Part shown: positions 8,755-17,809 of the stretch, piece after piece
Position numbering within the stretch: position 1 is the stretch's first letter
How the letters are laid out: the number at the start of each line of letters is the position of its first letter
Source: an uncultured Kordiimonas sp.
Lineage (GTDB): Bacteria; Pseudomonadota; Alphaproteobacteria; Sphingomonadales; Kordiimonadaceae
Reading direction: 5' to 3'
NCBI GenBank assembly: GCA_947492375.1
Contig: CANLMI010000001.1
Span: forward strand, 868,001 to 932,000
DNA length: 64,000 nucleotides
The notes under the pieces: model-generated
Seen by the model: only the letters and a program-made list of their open reading frames with translations
The model's database searches: none
Told to the model about the DNA's origin: nothing
Program-made: the position numbers and the translations under genes

Positions 8755-9714
8755 ATGAAAAATAAGAAATATATTGGCGTTATCACTATCGTAATTGGGC
8801 TTTCTGCCATTCTGTTTAATCAAACAGCGACAACAGCGGTTGAACCAAACCCTATTCCCAGCAGGTTTTTTAAAGAGACCTGGAGAGCCGGCCAACAGTC
8901 TAGTGAGCCGGATTTCCATATACAGAAACTCGGTACCGATACAATTGTTATTCGCCAATCATTGAGAGATACATTTGAGGCTCCTTTCATGTATCTTCTC
9001 TTTGGTGATAATAAGGCTCTCTTGATTGACACAGGTGTTAAAAGCCCAACTCTGCGCAACACCATAGACAAGCAGATTGATGAATGGCTTTCATCATCAC
9101 AAAAAACAGATATTGAATTGGTTGTCATGCATTCACATGGGCACGGCGATCATATTGGCAACGATGATAGCTTTCATGCAAGGCCAAATACCAAGATTGT
9201 TGGTACCAAGCCTGAAGACGTTGCAAAGTTTTTCAATGTCACCTCATGGCCTGAAACAAAAGCCAATTTCGATCTGGGCAACAGAAATTTAACAATCATT
9301 CCAACACCGGGCCATCACCCTTCCCATGTTATGGTGCATGACCCAAATCATAACATCTTATTTAGCGGCGATATGGTCTACCCCGGCAAGCTATATTTTC
9401 AATGCGCTAAAGCAAATACATATTTGCAATCCCTGAACCGCATTATCAATTTCGCTCAAGAAAACAATATACAATGGTTATTTGGAGGGCATATCGAGCT
9501 GCCATATAACTCAAAAACCGCATACCCTTTCGACCAAAAAGTGCGTAAAGACGAACATCATCTGGAATTACCTGTTGAGGTTTTATCCAGAATTAAAACA
9601 GCCTTAACCGATATGGGGCCAGAGTTAATCGTGCATGAATATGATGATTTTACGCTCTTTCCTCACCCTGCTGACCCGCAAGGTAAACAACCACCAAACT
9701 GGTGTAACGAATAA
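8755..9714 (+). CDS. MBL-fold metallo-hydrolase
   Basis: A 319-residue metallo-beta-lactamase-fold enzyme. The metal motif HxHxDH is H128-G-H130-G-D132-H133; further ligands are probably H187 (PGHHPSH), D206 (FSGDMVY) and H246 (FGGHIELP). A hydrophobic N-terminus (residues 6-22) looks like a signal peptide or anchor, so the enzyme probably works in the periplasm. The fold includes lactonases, thioesterases, beta-lactamases and arylsulfatases; sequence alone does not decide among them. It is the second gene of the MarR operon, with a GAGGAT ribosome site, and is followed by a strong terminator. Regulation by a MarR protein suggests that it destroys the compound sensed by the regulator. Confidence 0.88.
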   Translation: MKNKKYIGVITIVIGLSAILFNQTATTAVEPNPIPSRFFKETWRAGQQSSEPDFHIQKLGTDTIVIRQSLRDTFEAPFMYLLFGDNKALLIDTGVKSPTLRNTIDKQIDEWLSSSQKTDIELVVMHSHGHGDHIGNDDSFHARPNTKIVGTKPEDVAKFFNVTSWPETKANFDLGNRNLTIIPTPGHHPSHVMVHDPNHNILFSGDMVYPGKLYFQCAKANTYLQSLNRIINFAQENNIQWLFGGHIELPYNSKTAYPFDQKVRKDEHHLELPVEVLSRIKTALTDMGPELIVHEYDDFTLFPHPADPQGKQPPNWCNE

Positions 9715-9731
9715 TAAAACCAATTAAGATT

Positions 9732-9764
9732 AAAGGGCGGTACTGATATAGCATCCGCCCTTTT
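9732..9764 (+). terminator. Rho-independent terminator after the MarR/MBL operon
   Basis: AAAGGGCGG (9732-9740) pairs with CCGCCCTTT (9755-9763), a 9-bp stem with a 14-base loop followed by a short T tract. It lies 17 bases after the metallo-hydrolase stop codon. Confidence 0.85.
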
Positions 9765-9790
9765 CAAACTTTAAGGTATCAATCAAACTA

Positions 9791-10747
9791 TTAGCGAGCA
9801 GCAGCTTTTGACGTTTTGATAAAATAGAAATAATTGGGGTTTTGAATAAGTTTCTGAACTACCCAGTGGCGATCAGTTGCAATAATATCGCCCCCTTTAA
9901 TAATCAAATCCTGATATCGCTTTTCATTCCCTGAAGCGATAATCTGATTATCAATTCCGTTTTCATCAAAACCCAGCGTTCCTATTGTTGCGAGCCAGCC
10001 CTCACGGTGAATAGCATCATATACAGCAGAATCCAGTTCGCGCAGCCCTGTCCAGGCAACTAATCGATCAAGCGGCAGACCGCTTGCTTTAATTTCCTTA
10101 ATATCATCAAGATCATTAATCGAAACAGACATTGCCATATCGGGGTGCGCTGCATGAAGCGCTTGGGCCATGCCCATATTGTACGAAATCGCAATCACAT
10201 GATCGATACTATCAGTTTTTCGAATAAGGTCAGCAACTTTGCTAAAATCTGTACCGCGTTTAAAATCAAGGTTCAAAAGGGCTTTGCCTTTAGCCCAAAC
10301 AAGTGTTTCTTCTAATGTCGGGATATGAAATTCTGTCACATTACCGTCGTTATCCTTGAGAAGCAGATCTTTAATTTCAGGCCAGTTCTTGTCCTTTATA
10401 TTGCCTGTTCCTGTTGTCGTGCGATCTAACGTATCATCATGCATCAAAACAAGCGTTCCATCCTTTAATTGAACGATATCAAGCTCGATAAGGGCGTGGC
10501 CATATTTAAGGGCATGATCAAACGTTTCAATCGCATTTTCTGGATACCCTGGCATGGGTCCACCACGATGGGCGCTAACAAAAGGAATATTTGCCGGGTG
10601 CCATGATAAGAACTGCGGCAGTTTACCCGCCGGGATAGAAATATAGTGACGGGGAACATCATCCCCTAATACTTCTATATTTTCTTCCGATGCAAACAGT
10701 GTCTGCGTGAATAAAAGAACAATCAGTAATTTGCCAAGCATGCGCAT
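9791..10747 (-). CDS. Glycerophosphodiester phosphodiesterase, exported
   Basis: A 318-residue GDPD-family enzyme that cleaves glycerophosphodiesters to glycerol-3-phosphate and an alcohol. The catalytic set is clear: H60-R61 in SAHRGG, E70-N71 in YPENA, E88 and D90 in IELDIV, and H103-D104 in LMHDDTLDRTT. A signal peptide occupies about residues 1-20 (ending FAS-EEN), so it probably acts in the periplasm and scavenges phosphodiesters from phospholipid turnover. The ATG at 10747 has GGGG upstream; a second Met at codon 3 is possible. It converges on the metallo-hydrolase operon and is divergent from mazG over a 140-base promoter region. Confidence 0.9.
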   Translation of the reverse strand: MRMLGKLLIVLLFTQTLFASEENIEVLGDDVPRHYISIPAGKLPQFLSWHPANIPFVSAHRGGPMPGYPENAIETFDHALKYGHALIELDIVQLKDGTLVLMHDDTLDRTTTGTGNIKDKNWPEIKDLLLKDNDGNVTEFHIPTLEETLVWAKGKALLNLDFKRGTDFSKVADLIRKTDSIDHVIAISYNMGMAQALHAAHPDMAMSVSINDLDDIKEIKASGLPLDRLVAWTGLRELDSAVYDAIHREGWLATIGTLGFDENGIDNQIIASGNEKRYQDLIIKGGDIIATDRHWVVQKLIQNPNYFYFIKTSKAAAR

Positions 10748-10887
10748 AAAATCGACCCCATAAATTCTTGAAAGCGTAAAAATACCAGTATCACTTAATT
10801 GGCAGTCAGTGCTAGATTATTATTATCGTCATAGCATTATATATGCTGTGCATATATTTCAACGCATCATAGTTTTGGGAAACTTAT

Positions 10888-11712
10888 ATGACCGATGATA
10901 GCCCTCTAATATATGATATTAATGACCTTCTCTATATTATGTCAAAACTACGCGATCCCAAAAGTGGCTGCCCGTGGGATATAGAGCAAACCTTTAAAAC
11001 CATCGCCCCTTATACCATCGAAGAAGCTTATGAAGTTGATGAAGCAATTCGAGATAACGATATGCCTGCCCTTAAAGACGAGCTGGGTGACCTGTTATTT
11101 CAAACAGTCTTTCACGGCCAGATGGCGAAAGAAGCAGGGCATTTCACCTTTCATGACATTGTTCAAAATATAAGCGATAAAATGGTGCGCAGGCACCCGC
11201 ATGTTTTTGGTAATGGTACGATCAAAGATGCCGATGCTCAAACACATGCATGGGAACAACAAAAGGCAAAGGAACGCAAAGAAAAGGCAAAAGCGAGCGG
11301 CACAGTTCCATCAGCACTCGACGGCGTCAGCATAGCCCTGCCAGCAACACTGCGCGCTGTAAAACTACAAAAGCGCGCTGCACGTGTAGGGTTTGACTGG
11401 CCAGAAACACTTCAGGTTTTGGATAAATTGAAAGAAGAAACCGAAGAGCTCGTTGAAGCGGCAAGCAAAGCAAACAATCAAGACCATATCGAAGAAGAAT
11501 TCGGCGACCTGATGTTTGTGATGTGTAATTTAGCCCGACACCTAAAAATAGACCCCGAAGAAGCATTACGTTCAGCAAATGCAAAATTCACACGTCGTTT
11601 CAAAGGGGTAGAATCAGAACTTCAGAAACTGGATAAAACACCAGAACAATCATCACTTGAGGAAATGGATGACCTTTGGAATAAAGTAAAAGAAAGAGAG
11701 AAAAGTAATTGA
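10888..11712 (+). CDS. mazG: Nucleoside triphosphate pyrophosphohydrolase MazG
   Basis: A 274-residue, two-domain MazG that hydrolyses NTPs and dNTPs to monophosphate and pyrophosphate, clearing damaged or excess nucleotides. Each half carries the acidic Mg-binding helices: EEAYEVDEAI and DELGDLLFQ (residues 49-73) in the first and EETEELVEA and EEFGDLMFV (about residues 181-215) in the second. The opening CPWDIEQTFKTIAPYTIEEAYE is a family signature; length is near the E. coli protein. It is convergent with hflX (12 bases between stops), which is the usual alphaproteobacterial pairing. Confidence 0.95.
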   Translation: MTDDSPLIYDINDLLYIMSKLRDPKSGCPWDIEQTFKTIAPYTIEEAYEVDEAIRDNDMPALKDELGDLLFQTVFHGQMAKEAGHFTFHDIVQNISDKMVRRHPHVFGNGTIKDADAQTHAWEQQKAKERKEKAKASGTVPSALDGVSIALPATLRAVKLQKRAARVGFDWPETLQVLDKLKEETEELVEAASKANNQDHIEEEFGDLMFVMCNLARHLKIDPEEALRSANAKFTRRFKGVESELQKLDKTPEQSSLEEMDDLWNKVKEREKSN

Positions 11713-11724
11713 ATACCGAGTTAA

Positions 11725-13089
11725 TTACACTTGATACCCCAAACGCGCCCAAGCAATCGGGTCCACGGTAAATTCATATGTAATCCCAGTCTCACCCGCC
11801 TCTTCAGCCATGATATTGGCGTGCGCATGAAGCCACGCTTGTGTTGCCCCGTCACTATAGGGAATATGCAGTGTCAGGTGTTTATCCGCCTTACTAAGTA
11901 TTTCATCAATCGCCTCTATAAGGGCCTCGCATCCCTTACCCGTCAAACCGGATATAACGCAGTGATCTGGCAAACGATATCCACGGCTTTCGAGTTCCTG
12001 TTGTTGATCTTCAGACAATAAATCAAGCTTATTAAGCGCCTCGATGACTGGTGTGCCAACCGTATCGCTTTCAATATCAACGCCCAATTCTTTTAAAACC
12101 AGTTCGACATCATACTTTTGAATATCGCTATCCGGATGGGATGCATCGCGGACGTGAATAATGATATCCGCCTCTAATACTTCTTCAAGCGTTGCCCTGA
12201 ATGCTGCAACCAATGACGTTGGTAGTTCGGAAATAAACCCAACGGTATCAGAAAAAATTGCTTTTCTACCGCTTGGTAACTCAACAGACCGCATTGTAGG
12301 ATCAAGGGTGGCAAACAGCATATCTTCTGCCATCACCTCTGCATTTGTCAGGCGATTAAAGAGTGTTGATTTTCCGGCATTTGTGTACCCCACAAGCGCA
12401 ACAATAGGATACGGTGCCTTTTGCCGTCTGGAGCGATGTAGTGTCCGTGTTCGGGTAACACTCTCAAGCTGCCGTTTGATCCGTGTTATTCGATCAGAGA
12501 TAATACGGCGGTCAGATTCAATCTGTGTCTCGCCCGGGCCACCCATAAAGCCCATACCACCACGCTGCCGTTCCAGGTGTGTCCAGGATCGAACAAGGCG
12601 TGATTTTTGATACGTTAAATGAGCAAGTTCAACTTGAAGCTCGCCTTCCTTGGTGCTCGCGCGGGCGCCAAATATCTCAAGAATTAAAGCAGTTCGATCA
12701 ATGATCTTACACTTTAACTCTTTTTCCAAATTACGTTGCTGGATTGGCGACAGTTCACAGTCAAAAACGATTAAATCTATCTCTTGAATTTCAATTTCAT
12801 GCGACAATTCATCAATTTTGCCCTGCCCTATATAGGTTGACGGCTTAATTGTACGTAAAGGAACAGCAGCGCCGCCCAATAATTCTACGTCAATCGCCGC
12901 AGCCAAACCAATTGCCTCGTCAAGGCGTGCTTGCGGTGACCGTGCAAAACTTGCAGAGTCTAATTGAGTTTTAGAATAAGGATACAGTACAAATACACGT
13001 TGCTTGGCAACTTTCTTTTGTAAGTAACCAAGCCCCTCTGTAGACCACCCTCCACCTTCCTGATGGAGCGTGTCATTCTTATCGGTCAT
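11725..13089 (-). CDS. hflX: GTPase HflX
   Basis: A 454-residue ribosome-associated GTPase that splits stalled 70S ribosomes. The N-terminal HflX domain ends in a glycine-rich linker (RQRGGMGFMGGPGET, residues 175-189) typical of the family. The G domain has G1 GYTNAGKS (234-241), the switch motif DTVGF and the base-specificity motif NKLD. The ATG shares one base with the hfq stop codon (TAATG), so the two are translationally coupled. hfq-hflX is a widespread operon. The C-terminal domain is present and no key residue is missing. Confidence 0.97.
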   Translation of the reverse strand: MTDKNDTLHQEGGGWSTEGLGYLQKKVAKQRVFVLYPYSKTQLDSASFARSPQARLDEAIGLAAAIDVELLGGAAVPLRTIKPSTYIGQGKIDELSHEIEIQEIDLIVFDCELSPIQQRNLEKELKCKIIDRTALILEIFGARASTKEGELQVELAHLTYQKSRLVRSWTHLERQRGGMGFMGGPGETQIESDRRIISDRITRIKRQLESVTRTRTLHRSRRQKAPYPIVALVGYTNAGKSTLFNRLTNAEVMAEDMLFATLDPTMRSVELPSGRKAIFSDTVGFISELPTSLVAAFRATLEEVLEADIIIHVRDASHPDSDIQKYDVELVLKELGVDIESDTVGTPVIEALNKLDLLSEDQQQELESRGYRLPDHCVISGLTGKGCEALIEAIDEILSKADKHLTLHIPYSDGATQAWLHAHANIMAEEAGETGITYEFTVDPIAWARLGYQV

Positions 13090-13334
13090 TAACCCTCTAA
13101 ATCTTTCTCAGGCTCAAACAATTGCAAAGGGCCAGATGGCATAATTGTTGAGATTGCATGCTTGTACACAAGCTGCGAATGCCCATCACGGCGAAGGAGT
13201 ACACAAAAGTTATCAAACCATGTGATAACACCTTGCAATTTAACGCCGTTCACAAGGAATACAGTGACGGAGGTCTTTGTCTTTCTGACAGAATTGAGAA
13301 AGACGTCCTGAAGGTTTTGATTTTTTTCTGACAT
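13089..13334 (-). CDS. hfq: RNA chaperone Hfq
   Basis: An 81-residue Sm-like hexameric RNA chaperone that helps small RNAs pair with mRNAs. The Sm1 region ([20 protein letters not shown], residues 29-48) and the Sm2 motif YKHAIST (57-63) are intact, as is the proximal-face signature [10 protein letters not shown]. The length matches alphaproteobacterial Hfq with a short C-terminal tail. It sits just before hflX with a 1-base overlap. The 153 bases upstream, after trkH, hold its promoter; I saw no clear operator there. Confidence 0.98.
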   Translation of the reverse strand: MSEKNQNLQDVFLNSVRKTKTSVTVFLVNGVKLQGVITWFDNFCVLLRRDGHSQLVYKHAISTIMPSGPLQLFEPEKDLEG

Positions 13335-13487
13335 TGACTGTCCGGTTTTTTCTTTTCTAATTGTTATAATTATTCCACAGGCCGGATAATATCGATATAC
13401 AAGCTCGTATTACCGCACTCGCCTACTACTATCGTCTGCTTTGATATTTATGTCAGAGAATATTGGGTGAGGTCAATAGCCTAAGCG

Positions 13488-14930
13488 CTAACTTCGCCAA
13501 AAAGCTTTGGCAAGTAACGCAAAAATTACCGATACCTCAATTCTTCCTACCAGCATTAAAACAGACAATATCGCATAATCTGTATCCTGAAGCCCCGAAA
13601 AGCCATAAAAACTTGGGTCAATCATAAAAACAACAGGGCCAGAAAGCGTTAACGCAGAGAATGCAAGAGCGACTGAATGTTTAAATTCAACACCAAATAT
13701 CGCTAACACCAGACACCCAAAAGCGAGGGTCAAAACAAAGCCACCAATGGCCAGCCAGACAGCCTCCATATCCCGTAATTGGATAGATTCATTATTATAC
13801 TTAAAAACCCGAATGCTATTTGGGTGTGCAAGTCTTTTCAATTCTGCGTTTGCGAGCGTTAACAATATCCCAAGGCGAATTTGCTTAAGCCCCCCTGTTG
13901 TGCTGGCAGCAGCCCCACCAATACCCGCCAACACAATCATCAAAATGGATATTGTAAGATTATGGCTTTCCCTGAATACTGTTTCATCAAGCATAAGACC
14001 CGTTGTTGATAACGCAGACACAGATATGAAAATTGACCGCAAAACATCTTGGATAAACATACCATCAAAATAGAAAAAGAGTATGACACTACTTGCAAGC
14101 AATATGAAACCAATCGATTTAAACTCAAAATGGTCAATGAGTGTGAACTCACTATTGCGCATCCGGCTATATAAAAAATCCCAATTCATCATGCTAATAA
14201 TTAGAAATACAATAACCACAATCTGAGGGAAGTGCCCTTCAATAATCCCTGCATTATAACTGGTTAAACCCGATGTGCTTAATGTGATCAAACTGATTAT
14301 AATCGCATCAAACATCTGCGTACCTCCCATAAGTAACAGGAGACAACAAAGGACAGTCATGAACACATAGAGGTTTGAAAGCGTTTTAAAAATTGACACC
14401 AGTCGAGGGTATCCAGCATCACTTTCACCATAAGGTAAACTGGACCTATGCAATTGCATTCCACCACTATTGAGAGCCGTTAAAATAGACAAAGTATAAG
14501 CAATGGCAACAAAGCCACCTAACCAGGCCGTTAATGCTTGCCAAAGAATTATGGAACGATACCCCTCAACACTTCCCACATAGGCGCTTGCGCCATTTGT
14601 AGTCAGCATTGAAACGCCCTCATAAAAAGCAGCGAATAAACCACGTTCAGGAAAGACAAAGAAAAGGGGTAATCCAACAACAAATGCTATTGAGATACTA
14701 CCCAATATTGGCAGGCCAATTGTTAAAGCAGGTGTTCTAATCTGTGAATTGGTTCTAAACCCGAGAAATAGCGATCCACCAATTAGCAATGAAAAAAAGA
14801 TCGCGGCACCAAATGCTCCTTCAGCTCTCGTTTCGCCGTATATATATGAAGCGCATAAAGGAATAACTTCTATCGCGGTCAGCGTAAGCATCCAGCAGCC
14901 AATTAAATAGAGAAGTCTATTTTTCCACAC
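13488..14930 (-). CDS. trkH: TrkH-family potassium uptake membrane subunit
   Basis: A 480-residue integral membrane protein of the TrkH/KtrB superfamily, the ion-conducting subunit of a K+ uptake system. Four pore-loop repeats can be picked out, for example TTNGASAY near residue 110, STSGLTSYN near 218, STTGLML near 311 and TLSGPV near 432. Ten or so hydrophobic segments cover the chain. The start is a GTG at 14930 with GGGG upstream. It follows trkA by 44 bases on the same strand, so the pore and its regulatory subunit are probably coexpressed. In many alphaproteobacteria trkH is placed elsewhere, but the ntr-trkA neighbourhood is typical. Confidence 0.92.
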   Translation of the reverse strand: MWKNRLLYLIGCWMLTLTAIEVIPLCASYIYGETRAEGAFGAAIFFSLLIGGSLFLGFRTNSQIRTPALTIGLPILGSISIAFVVGLPLFFVFPERGLFAAFYEGVSMLTTNGASAYVGSVEGYRSIILWQALTAWLGGFVAIAYTLSILTALNSGGMQLHRSSLPYGESDAGYPRLVSIFKTLSNLYVFMTVLCCLLLLMGGTQMFDAIIISLITLSTSGLTSYNAGIIEGHFPQIVVIVFLIISMMNWDFLYSRMRNSEFTLIDHFEFKSIGFILLASSVILFFYFDGMFIQDVLRSIFISVSALSTTGLMLDETVFRESHNLTISILMIVLAGIGGAAASTTGGLKQIRLGILLTLANAELKRLAHPNSIRVFKYNNESIQLRDMEAVWLAIGGFVLTLAFGCLVLAIFGVEFKHSVALAFSALTLSGPVVFMIDPSFYGFSGLQDTDYAILSVLMLVGRIEVSVIFALLAKAFWRS

Positions 14931-14974
14931 GAGAGAACCCCAGCTTTCTCTTATTCAAGCAATATCAATCGACG

Positions 14975-16351
14975 TTAAAACATCTCAATACGAGCCGAGA
15001 ATAATTGCTCAATTTTCTTAACAGCCTCCAGCAAACAAACAATTACCACTTTGTCCCCGGGTTCCAGTTGAGTATCAGCATGCGGTACTATTGTCTCATT
15101 ATCCCTGACAATAAGCCCAAATCGAACATTGCTGTGCATACGTAATTCGCCGATCTTTTTCCCGGCGATATCAGCCCCTTCAATGACTTCAGCTTCAATA
15201 ACTTCAGCGCTGCCATTACATATACTATGAAGGTCTCTAATACGGCCACGACGCACATGCCGTAGAATCGATGACACAGTCATTTCACGAGGGTCTAAAG
15301 CAACATCTATCCCAAGCGAACCAACCAGGTTCGCATAGATTGGATTATTCATAAGCGTAATAGAACGCGAGCACCCTTGTTGCTTGGCAAGAAGTGCAGA
15401 CAGGATATTAACTTCATCATCATCGGCAACAGATATGATGGTATCGGTTTGTTCAATATTTGCTTGTTGTAATATTTCACGGTCTAGTGCATCACCATTA
15501 ATAACAATGGCGGAATTAAGTTTTTCCGCAACATAATTGGCACGGTCTCGGTTATACTCGATTACCTTCAGGTTCATGTTCGGGCTATATTCTTCAAGTA
15601 ATTGAGCAAGAAATAATCCAACATTACCGCCACCCACAATAATGGTGCGCTGCGCTGATTGTTCTTCGTGGCCAAAAACTGCCATCGCACGCTCGGTAAC
15701 GGCGCTTTCAACTGCAATATAGATCGCATCTCCAACATGCAATGTATCATCACTGCGCGGTACAAAAATTTTGTCGCCCCGAATTACCCCAACTACAGTT
15801 GTCTGAAGTTTAGGGAAAAGCTCGGTCAATTGCCTAAGCGGCGTATTAACCACAGGGCAATTTTCATCTAGCAAGAGGCCAATAACACGCACCTTATCAT
15901 CAACAAAAGGCATCATATTAAAGGCACCAGGCACTTCCGTGCGGCGAAGCAATGCACGTGCGACCTCAAGCTCAGGAGAGATAATAACATCAATCGGCAG
16001 ATGGCTATGTGAAAATAAATCCCGCCATTTTGAGTTCAGATATACCTGATTTCTAATCCGGGCGATCTTTGTCGGTACATTGAACAAGGAATGTGCCACC
16101 TGACACGCAATCATGTTGACCTCATCAGAAATCGTGACAGCAATCAACATTTCTGTATCTTTTGCCCCGGCCAACTCTAATTGTTGAGGGTCAGAAGCAT
16201 GTCCAACGACAGCCTTGACATCCAGAGACTCACTGATTTTACGGATCAACTCCGGCGAACGGTCAATAACCGTAACATCATTTTGTTGTTCAGCGAGATA
16301 TTTGGCAATATTAAAACCAACCTGCCCCGCGCCGCACACAACCACTTTCAT
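14975..16351 (-). CDS. trkA: Trk system potassium transporter regulatory subunit TrkA
   Basis: A 458-residue peripheral cytoplasmic subunit that binds nucleotides and gates TrkH. It has two RCK units in tandem. The first Rossmann motif is CGAGQVGFNIAKYLAE (residues 5-20); the second is VGGGNVGLFLAQLL (about 236-249). Each is followed by a TrkA-C ligand domain, seen at about 145-225 and at the C-terminus. The length equals E. coli TrkA. It lies between ntrX and trkH, 33 and 44 bases from them, in the order conserved across alphaproteobacteria. Confidence 0.96.
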   Translation of the reverse strand: MKVVVCGAGQVGFNIAKYLAEQQNDVTVIDRSPELIRKISESLDVKAVVGHASDPQQLELAGAKDTEMLIAVTISDEVNMIACQVAHSLFNVPTKIARIRNQVYLNSKWRDLFSHSHLPIDVIISPELEVARALLRRTEVPGAFNMMPFVDDKVRVIGLLLDENCPVVNTPLRQLTELFPKLQTTVVGVIRGDKIFVPRSDDTLHVGDAIYIAVESAVTERAMAVFGHEEQSAQRTIIVGGGNVGLFLAQLLEEYSPNMNLKVIEYNRDRANYVAEKLNSAIVINGDALDREILQQANIEQTDTIISVADDDEVNILSALLAKQQGCSRSITLMNNPIYANLVGSLGIDVALDPREMTVSSILRHVRRGRIRDLHSICNGSAEVIEAEVIEGADIAGKKIGELRMHSNVRFGLIVRDNETIVPHADTQLEPGDKVVIVCLLEAVKKIEQLFSARIEMF

Positions 16352-16384
16352 ATGACAGCCCCCCTGTCTACGTCCACCGCACTG

Positions 16385-17785
16385 TTAATCCACATTTTCG
16401 GTCGATGCATTACGATCATTACCACTTAACCCTAAAGACTTAAGTTTTCTGTGCAGCGCCGAACGTTCCATCCCAATGAACGCCGCAGTACGCGATATAT
16501 TGCCGCTGAATCGATTGATTTGAACCTTTAAATATTCACGTTCAAATGATTCCCGTGCTTCACGCAGCGGTGTCGACATAATAGCGTTATCTGTATTTCC
16601 CTGAAGAAGGTTACTAGAGCCTGTACGAATTTCCATCGGCAATTGATCCACGCCAATATCGTTTTGATCTTTGTCGGGCCCCATAATAACAACACGTTCA
16701 ATAATATTCTTGAGTTGCCGAACATTGCCGGGCCAATCATAAGACTGCAATGCTGCCATTGCATCATCTGATACTAATAACTTTGCCCGCCCTGTCGCTG
16801 CGGCAAGCGTATCCAGAAAATACTGAGCCAGCATGGGAATATCTTCCCTGCGCTCCGAAAGCGACGGCATCACAAGAGGCACAACATTCAATCTATGGAA
16901 CAAATCTTCACGGAAACGCCCCTGCTCAATTTCAGTAACCAAAGGCCTGCTCGTGGCAGAAATAACACGAACATCAACCCGAACACGGGTATTTCCATTC
17001 ACTCGTTCAAATGCCTGATCTGTCAATGCCCGCAAAATTTTTGCCTGTGTTGGCAATGGCATATCAGCGACTTCGTCAATAAAAAGGGTTCCACCGTGTG
17101 ACTTTTCAAACAATCCTGTCTTGATCACACCGCCGTTTTGCTCGACACCAAAAAGCTCTTCCTCCATCCTGTGCGGCTCCATTGAAGCAGCAGCTACAAC
17201 GATGAAATTACCACTGGCCCTGTTTGATCGTGCATGGATTTGCCGCGCAACCACCTCTTTACCAGCGCCCGGTGCCCCTTGAATTAAAATTCTGCTATTG
17301 GTCGTAGCAACTTTTTCAACTGACTGCCTGATATTATTAATAGCTGTTGAACGCCCAGTTAGGTCAACCGTATAGGCTGATTTCTTTTTAAGTTCTTCAT
17401 TTTCACGCCGCAAACGCTCCGCCTCGGTAGCGCGCAGAATAGTCAACAACAGTTGGTCAGCCTCAAACGGCTTTTCAATAAAGTCGTACGCGCCTTTTTT
17501 GATGGCTGCGACCGCAGTTTCAATATTACCATGACCACTGATAACAACCACCGGCAACTCTTTGTAACGAGACTTCAACAGCTCGAGCAACTCCAAGCCG
17601 TCCAATTTACTTCCCTGAAGCCAAACATCGAGGATTAAAAGGGAAGGCAAACGCGCTTCGATTTCGGAAAGACCAGTATCACTATCTTTAGCTGTACGGG
17701 TATCATACCCCTCATCTTCAAGTATGCCCGCAACTAACTCACGGATATCTTCCTCATCATCAATGATAAGAATATCAAGCGCCAT
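16385..17785 (-). CDS. ntrX: Nitrogen regulation response regulator NtrX
   Basis: A 466-residue response regulator paired with NtrY. The receiver domain has the acidic pocket DDEED near residue 9 and the phospho-acceptor Asp53 in LILDVWL. The AAA+ domain has Walker A GAPGAGKE and Walker B-like GGTLFIDEV. The C-terminal helix-turn-helix is NISRTAAFIGMERSALHRKL. The sigma-54 contact loop GAFTGA is replaced (EELFGVEQNGGVIKTGLFEK), so it probably does not activate sigma-54 promoters; this is known for alphaproteobacterial NtrX. I chose the ATG at 17785, ten bases after GGAG, over an in-frame GTG at 17791. ntrY ends 24 bases upstream. Confidence 0.95.
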   Translation of the reverse strand: MALDILIIDDEEDIRELVAGILEDEGYDTRTAKDSDTGLSEIEARLPSLLILDVWLQGSKLDGLELLELLKSRYKELPVVVISGHGNIETAVAAIKKGAYDFIEKPFEADQLLLTILRATEAERLRRENEELKKKSAYTVDLTGRSTAINNIRQSVEKVATTNSRILIQGAPGAGKEVVARQIHARSNRASGNFIVVAAASMEPHRMEEELFGVEQNGGVIKTGLFEKSHGGTLFIDEVADMPLPTQAKILRALTDQAFERVNGNTRVRVDVRVISATSRPLVTEIEQGRFREDLFHRLNVVPLVMPSLSERREDIPMLAQYFLDTLAAATGRAKLLVSDDAMAALQSYDWPGNVRQLKNIIERVVIMGPDKDQNDIGVDQLPMEIRTGSSNLLQGNTDNAIMSTPLREARESFEREYLKVQINRFSGNISRTAAFIGMERSALHRKLKSLGLSGNDRNASTENVD

Positions 17786-17809
17786 ATACACTAAACTCCT
17801 TTATATAAA

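Noticed and set aside
13389-13398. ATATCGATAT palindrome upstream of hfq
   Set aside because: Ten AT-rich bases of symmetry are expected by chance and no partner site is visible.
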